From contig NZ_CP020555.1 in the NCBI RefSeq assembly GCF_002080455.1, positions 4,607,501-4,671,500 on the forward strand: a DNA stretch of 64,000 nucleotides, read 5' to 3'. Below, piece by piece: positions 59,476 to 64,000 of the stretch (its first letter is position 1; every line of letters starts with the position of its first letter). Position numbers and translations under genes: made by a program. The notes beneath the pieces were generated by a model. That model was not told where the DNA came from, did no database searches, and saw nothing but the letters and a program-made list of their open reading frames with translations. This DNA comes from Streptomyces sp. Sge12. GTDB lineage: Bacteria > Actinomycetota > Actinomycetes > Streptomycetales > Streptomycetaceae.

Positions 59476-61598
59476 CGGGCCCCACGCCCTGGCGGCCCGC
59501 CTCCGGCCCCCCGGCCGGGGCGGGCCACGCCCGTGTCCCGGGCGCCCCGGACCCCGGCCCGTCGCGTGTCCCGGCAGACCCGGGATTCGTCGCCGGTGGG
59601 ATCCCGGGCGGTGAACCGGGTGCGCGCCGGCCCGTGTTCGGTTCCGCCGGGTATCCCGGCGGCGCCCCGGGCCGGGACAGCGTGCAGGTGGCCGCGCGGG
59701 CCGCAGGCAGCTCCGCCGTCGGGCCCGGGGCCGGGCCCGGTCCTGCCCGGCGTACGGGCGAGGACTCCGCCACCCCCGGCGGGAGCCGAGTGGCCGCGCG
59801 GGGCGGACGCGGACGGGGCACGGTGGTCGGCTCCGAGGCCCGGTCCGGCGGTCCTGCCGCCACCCCGGGGAGCCCGGCGTCGGCCGACCCCGGCGGGCGG
59901 GGCCCCTCGCGCCGGGCCCGTCGCGCGGTCGCGCTGTCCGCCACCCCCGGCGGGAACCGGGCGGACGGCGACGGGTCCGACACCTCCGGCGGGGGCCAGC
60001 CGCTCGGCAGGTTCCTGGCCAAGGCCGCCGCCGTCACCGCAGGGCTGACGGCCGCCGGGGCGGTGTTCGGGCTGGTGCGCGACCAGACCATCGCGCACCT
60101 CTTCGGGGCCGGGCACGACAGCGACGCCTTCCTCATCGCCTGGACCGTGCCCGAGATGGCCTCGACGCTGCTGATCGAGGACGCCATGGCGCTGCTGATG
60201 GTGCCCGCCTTCAGCCACGCCCTGGCCCGGCGGGCCGCCGCCAGGGCGGGGCTCACCCGCCGGGAGGCCCGCGCCCAGGACCCCGTACGGCTCCTGGTGG
60301 GGGCGACGCTGCCGCGCCTCGTCGTGCTGCTGGCCGCCGTCGCCTCCGTGCTGGTCATGGCCGCCCCGATCGTCGTCGCCGTACTCGCTCCCGGTCTGCC
60401 CGACCCCCGACTGGCCATCGAGTGCACCCGGCTGACGGCGCTTACCGTGCTCTCCTTCGGCATCGCCGGGTACTTCAGCGCGGCACTGCGGGCGCACAGA
60501 TCCTTCGTACCGCCCGCCGCGATCTACGTGTCGTACAACGTCGGCATCATCGGCACGATGCTGGCCCTGCACGCCCTGTGGGGCGTACGGGCCGCCGCCG
60601 CGGGCGTCGCCGTCGGCGGGCTGCTGATGGCCCTCGTCCAACTGCCCGCCTTCATCCGGAACGTGGGCTTCGGCCCGCCCCGCGCCAAACGCTCCGCGCC
60701 GCGCAGCCAGCGCGACCGCGACCGTCCCACCCTCATCGCCTTCGGGGTCATCGCCCCGGTGATCTTCTTCGCCGTCTTCCGCCAGTCGCAGGTCCTCGTC
60801 GAGAGGTTCCTGGCCGCCTCCCTCCCGTCCGGGGCGATCTCCCATCTCAACTACGCGCAGAAGGTCGCGCAGATGCCGATGGTGCTCTCCCTGATGATCT
60901 GCACCGTCACCTTCCCCGTCGTCGCCCAGGCCATGGCCGGGGGAGAGCGGGAGAAGGCCCGGCGGCGGGTGGAGCGGGACCTCGCGCTGGCCTCGCTCGC
61001 CGTCCTCATGGGCACCGCACTCGTCATCGGCTACGCGCCCCAGATCATCGAGGTCCTCTTCGAACGGGGCGCCTTCACCCACCGGGACACCCTCGCCACC
61101 GCCTCCGTCATGCGGGTCTACGGACTCGGACTCCTCGGCCACTGCCTCGTCGGAGCACTGTCCCGGCCCTTCTTCTCGACCGCCCGGCCCATCTGGTTCC
61201 CGGCGTTCGCGATGGGCGCCGGCCTGCTCGTCAACATCGTGGCCGGAGCCTTCGCCGTCGGCTGGTGGGGCACCTACGGCATCGCCGCCGCCAACGCCGC
61301 CGGCATCTCCACCACCGCCGTCCTCCTGCTCACCGGCCTCGGCTCCCGGATCATCACCATCCAGGTCCGCCGGGTCGCCGCCAGCATCGGCCGGCTCGGC
61401 GTCGCCGCCGTCGCCGCGGCCGCCACCGGCTGGATCGCCGGCCCGATGATCCCCGACCCGATGCTCAGTGCCGCCCTCGGCTGCCTGCTGGTCCCCGCCA
61501 TGTTCGGAGCCACCGGCATGGCCATACGCGCCCTCGAAGTCACCGCCCTGCCCGGTCAGATCTCCCAGCTCACGCAGAGGTTCCGCAATGTCCGCTGA
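59472..61598 (+). CDS. MurJ/MviN-like lipid II-type flippase with long disordered N-terminus
   Basis: A 708-residue protein. The last 530 residues are a 14-helix MOP-superfamily flippase (FGLVRDQTIAHLFGAG, DAFLIAWTVPEMASTLLIED, RQSQVLVERFLAASLPSGAI, LFERGAFTHRDT). The first 175 residues are low-complexity Gly/Pro/Ala/Arg sequence with repeated TPGG-type units and no membrane helix, which is not part of the family fold. GTG 59472 overlaps the upstream stop (GTGA); a start further in, near 60000, is possible and would remove the tail. In this operon it probably flips the lipid-linked repeat unit across the membrane. Confidence 0.88.
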   Translation: MTGPTPWRPASGPPAGAGHARVPGAPDPGPSRVPADPGFVAGGIPGGEPGARRPVFGSAGYPGGAPGRDSVQVAARAAGSSAVGPGAGPGPARRTGEDSATPGGSRVAARGGRGRGTVVGSEARSGGPAATPGSPASADPGGRGPSRRARRAVALSATPGGNRADGDGSDTSGGGQPLGRFLAKAAAVTAGLTAAGAVFGLVRDQTIAHLFGAGHDSDAFLIAWTVPEMASTLLIEDAMALLMVPAFSHALARRAAARAGLTRREARAQDPVRLLVGATLPRLVVLLAAVASVLVMAAPIVVAVLAPGLPDPRLAIECTRLTALTVLSFGIAGYFSAALRAHRSFVPPAAIYVSYNVGIIGTMLALHALWGVRAAAAGVAVGGLLMALVQLPAFIRNVGFGPPRAKRSAPRSQRDRDRPTLIAFGVIAPVIFFAVFRQSQVLVERFLAASLPSGAISHLNYAQKVAQMPMVLSLMICTVTFPVVAQAMAGGEREKARRRVERDLALASLAVLMGTALVIGYAPQIIEVLFERGAFTHRDTLATASVMRVYGLGLLGHCLVGALSRPFFSTARPIWFPAFAMGAGLLVNIVAGAFAVGWWGTYGIAAANAAGISTTAVLLLTGLGSRIITIQVRRVAASIGRLGVAAVAAAATGWIAGPMIPDPMLSAALGCLLVPAMFGATGMAIRALEVTALPGQISQLTQRFRNVR

Positions 61599-62364
61599 CA
61601 CCGACACGGCTCCCGCCGCCGTGGTGGTCCCCACCCGCCGGGCCGCTTCGCCGTGGGTCCTGATGTACCACTCGGTCGCCGAGTTCACCGACCCCGCGGA
61701 GGACCCGTACGGGATCACCGTCACCCCCCTCGCCCTGGAGGCCCAGCTGCTGTGGCTGCGCTCCCGCGGCCTGCGCGGGGTGTCGGTCGGCGAGCTGCTG
61801 CGGGCCCGCGACGCCGGGCGCGGGGCCGGACTGGTCGGGCTGACCTTCGACGACGGATACACCGATTTCCTCACCCACGCGCTGCCACTGCTGCGCCACC
61901 ACGACTTCACCGCCACCCTCTTCGTGCTGCCCGGACGGCTCGGCGTGGACAACGTCTGGGACCCGCTGGGCCCGCGCAAGTCCCTGCTCACCGCCGAGGG
62001 CATCCGCGAAGTCGCCGACGCCGGACAGGAGATCGGCTCGCACGGGCTGCTCCACCAGGACCTCACCGCGACCCCCGAGGACCTGCTCCAGCAGGAGCTG
62101 CGGGGCAGCCGCGACCTGCTGCGCGAGCTGACCGGCACCCTGCCCGAAGGGTTCTGCTACCCGTACGGGCACCTCGACGCCCGGGTCGTCGACGCCACGC
62201 GGGCCGCCGGGTACGGCTACGCCTGCGCCATCGACCCCGGACGCATGGCGGGTCCGTACGCGCTGCCGCGTACGCACATCAGCCAGGCCGACGGCGGCGC
62301 CCGGCTGCGGATCAAGCAGATCCGCCACCAGGTGCGCGAGCTGCGGCGCGGGGTGCAGCGGTGA
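61588..62364 (+). CDS. Polysaccharide deacetylase (NodB/CE4 family)
   Basis: A 258-residue CE4 enzyme. Motif 1 is LTFDDGYTDFL (catalytic and metal Asp), motif 2 is IGSHGLLHQDL (metal His pair) and motif 3 is FCYPYGHLD. Members remove N- or O-acetyl groups from glycans. There is no signal peptide, so it may act in the cytoplasm on a lipid-linked sugar. It overlaps the MurJ-like gene by 11 bp and the next glycosyltransferase by 4 bp (GTGA). Confidence 0.92.
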   Translation: MSADTDTAPAAVVVPTRRAASPWVLMYHSVAEFTDPAEDPYGITVTPLALEAQLLWLRSRGLRGVSVGELLRARDAGRGAGLVGLTFDDGYTDFLTHALPLLRHHDFTATLFVLPGRLGVDNVWDPLGPRKSLLTAEGIREVADAGQEIGSHGLLHQDLTATPEDLLQQELRGSRDLLRELTGTLPEGFCYPYGHLDARVVDATRAAGYGYACAIDPGRMAGPYALPRTHISQADGGARLRIKQIRHQVRELRRGVQR

Positions 62365-63620
62365 AGACGCTCCAGTCGGTCAAGGCCCTGCACATCATCA
62401 CCGGACTCGGCGTCGGCGGCGCCGAGCAGCAACTGCGCCTGCTGCTGCGCCACATGCCCATGCAATGCGACGTACTCACGCTGACCAACCCCGGACCCGT
62501 GGCCGAGGGGCTGCGCGCCGACGGGGTCCGGGTCGTCCACCTCGGCATGCGGGGCAACCGGGACCTGGGAGCGCTGCCCCGGCTGGTCAAATTCATCCGG
62601 CGCGGTCAGTACGACCTCGTGCACACGCATCTGTACCGGGCCTGCGTGTACGGGCGCCTCGCGGCCCGGCTCGCCGGCACCGGGGCGACCGTGGCCACCG
62701 AACACTCCCTCGGCGACGGCGAGATCGAGGGCAGGCCGCTGTCGGGCGGCGTACGCACCCTCTACCTGGCCAGCGAACGGCTGGGCGCGGCCACGGTGGC
62801 CGTGTCGGACACCGTGGCCGCCCGGCTCGAGGGGTGGGGGGTGCCGGCCGCGCGGGTGCACGTCGTACCGAACGGGATCGAGGCCGTCCGCTTCCGCTTC
62901 GACGAGGGCGTCCGGCGGGCCACCCGGGCCCGCACCGGGCTGCCCGAACGGGCCTTCGTGGTCGGCGGGGTCGGCCGGCTGGTCCCGGGCAAGCGGTTCG
63001 ACGTCCTGGTGCGGGCCGTGGCCGCGCTGCCGGGGGCGCACCTGCTGCTGGCCGGGGACGGGCCGGAGCGGGCGGGACTGCGCCGGCTGGCCGCCGAGCT
63101 CGGCGCGCAGAGCCGGATCCACCTGCTGGGGGAGCGGGATCCGCTGGGCGACAGCGCGGACGGCCGCACCCCGGGCATCCCGGCGCTGCTGGCCGCCATG
63201 GACGTCTTCGTCTCCCCGTCGCGGGAGGAAGCCTTCGGGCTGGCCGTCGTGGAGGCCCTGGCCGCCGGACTTCCCGTGCTGCACGTGACCTGCCCGGCCA
63301 TCGACGACCTCCCGGCGGCGCAGGCCCCCGGGGCCCGCCGCATCGGCACCGGCACCGAGGAACTCGTGGCCGCCCTGCGCGGCCACATGGAGGCGGGCGC
63401 GCGCCGACTGCCCCCACCGCAGGTGGTCCGCCGCTACGACATCGCCCGCAGCGCGCGGCAGCTGCTGGACGTGTACGACCTCGCCCTCTCGGCCGCGCCG
63501 GGTGCCACCGGTGCGACCCGGGGCCGCGCCGGTGCCGCCGTGCCCGGCGGCGCAGCCGTCGTCGGCGCCCGGCGCGAGCCGGTCGGCCCCGAACCGGCGG
63601 AGCCGACCGGCACCGGCTGA
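62361..63620 (+). CDS. Glycosyltransferase, GT4 family
   Basis: A 419-residue GT-B enzyme. ALHIITGLGVGGAEQQLRLL opens the acceptor domain, VGGVGRLVPGKRFDVLVRA and LLAGDGPERAGLRRL lie in the donor domain, and EEAFGLAVVEALAAG is the EX7E motif. The last 55 residues are Ala/Gly/Pro-rich and probably disordered. GTG 62361 overlaps the deacetylase stop. It should add a sugar to the lipid-linked repeat unit; the sugar is unknown. Confidence 0.92.
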   Translation: MKTLQSVKALHIITGLGVGGAEQQLRLLLRHMPMQCDVLTLTNPGPVAEGLRADGVRVVHLGMRGNRDLGALPRLVKFIRRGQYDLVHTHLYRACVYGRLAARLAGTGATVATEHSLGDGEIEGRPLSGGVRTLYLASERLGAATVAVSDTVAARLEGWGVPAARVHVVPNGIEAVRFRFDEGVRRATRARTGLPERAFVVGGVGRLVPGKRFDVLVRAVAALPGAHLLLAGDGPERAGLRRLAAELGAQSRIHLLGERDPLGDSADGRTPGIPALLAAMDVFVSPSREEAFGLAVVEALAAGLPVLHVTCPAIDDLPAAQAPGARRIGTGTEELVAALRGHMEAGARRLPPPQVVRRYDIARSARQLLDVYDLALSAAPGATGATRGRAGAAVPGGAAVVGARREPVGPEPAEPTGTG

Positions 63621-63691
63621 TCCGTCCCCTCCCCGACGGGGTCCCGACGGGACCCGAAGGAACTCCCCTCACCCAGGAAGCGAGCACGTTC

Positions 63692-64000
63692 ATGGCCGAT
63701 ACCGCCGACCAGAAGAAGTCCGAGAAGAAGGCCGAGAGCAGGACCGACAGCAGGTCCGACAGCGGGGCCGAGAGCAGGTCGGAGCGGAGGGCGGACCACC
63801 GCTCCGAGCGGAGGCCGCGCCGCCGCAGGCTCTCGGCGCCCCTGTGGTGGCCGCTGCCCGCCTGCGCTCTGCTGGGGCTGGCCGCGGGCGGGGCGTACGG
63901 GGTGCTCAAGGCCCCCGAGTACGCCGCCACCAGCTATGTCGTCGCCGTACCCGACGACACCACCGAGCCGGCCACGGCCCTCGGCTTCGCCCAGGCCTAC
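63692..64000 (+). CDS. Wzz/YveK-like polysaccharide chain-length protein (3' end outside window)
   Basis: The first 103 codons are visible. A very charged N-terminus of about 50 residues built of Ser/Arg/Asp/Glu repeats (SRTDSRSDSGAESRSERRAD) precedes a membrane helix (PLPACALLGLAAGGAYGVL) and the start of the periplasmic domain (APEYAATSYVVAVP), as in Wzz-type chain-length regulators and actinobacterial tyrosine-kinase adaptors. ATG 63692 follows AGGAAG at some distance. The charged tail is encoded by AGC/AGG/TCC tandem repeats and is unusual. Confidence 0.75.
   Translation, partial: MADTADQKKSEKKAESRTDSRSDSGAESRSERRADHRSERRPRRRRLSAPLWWPLPACALLGLAAGGAYGVLKAPEYAATSYVVAVPDDTTEPATALGFAQAY

Noticed and set aside
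1..64000. tRNA/rRNA genes, CRISPR arrays, insertion sequences, phage attachment sites
   Set aside because: None recognised by eye on either strand; short tandem repeats found are coding low-complexity or promoter repeats.

Overview
The window is a piece of a high-GC actinobacterial chromosome, almost certainly Streptomyces. The reasons are the codon bias, four chaplin genes and two rodlin genes (aerial-hypha coat proteins), a SARP regulator, an HrdD-type sigma factor and many GTG starts with 4-bp ATGA/GTGA overlaps. I saw no tRNA, rRNA, CRISPR array or insertion sequence.

Layout. (1) 1-6.1 kb: the 3' end of a WYL regulator, then a leftward operon of response regulator, histidine kinase, ABC ATPase and FtsX-type permease. 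(2) 6.1-7.6 kb: a long non-coding stretch. (3) 7.6-36.8 kb: a biosynthetic gene cluster that appears to combine two chemistries. Its lipid/polyketide half has a SARP regulator, a KAS III, a type II thioesterase, a PlsC-like acyltransferase and two free ACPs. It also has a KS-only type I PKS protein, a complete KS-AT-DH-ER-KR-ACP PKS whose AT carries the methylmalonyl-type YASH motif, two separate KS/CLF pairs, a FabG-like reductase, a FabI/FabL-like reductase, an alpha/beta hydrolase, a membrane di-iron hydroxylase, a DHA2-type exporter and a phosphopantetheinyl transferase. Its phosphonate half has PEP mutase (with an unusual C-terminal domain), phosphonopyruvate decarboxylase, a 2-aminoethylphosphonate-type transaminase and a large FAD/NAD(P)-binding protein. 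(4) 36.9-49.3 kb: ordinary chromosome, with an M6 protease, TetR/MFS, a LigB-type dioxygenase, an hrdD-like sigma factor behind a sigma-R-type promoter, WYL/MFS, a fruR-fruK pair, a Streptomyces-type hypothetical protein and a VKOR-like membrane protein. (5) 49.4-55.4 kb: a morphogenetic island of rodlins, chaplins and secreted proteins. (6) 55.4-64 kb: an exopolysaccharide operon that runs off the right edge.

How the cluster may work (inference). The KAS III, PKS and KS/CLF enzymes would build a reduced, possibly methyl-branched acyl chain on ACPs activated by the local PPTase. PEP mutase, decarboxylase and transaminase would supply 2-aminoethylphosphonate. The PlsC-like acyltransferase, thioesterase or hydrolase could join or release the parts, and the membrane hydroxylase could oxidise the chain. 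The likely product is an acylated phosphonate or phosphonolipid exported by the MFS pump. I know of no characterised pathway with this gene set. Shared promoter elements (TTTAG-type repeats spaced about one helical turn, 27 bp ahead of TAGGCT) occur before the free ACP and before the hydroxylase, which supports joint control by the SARP.
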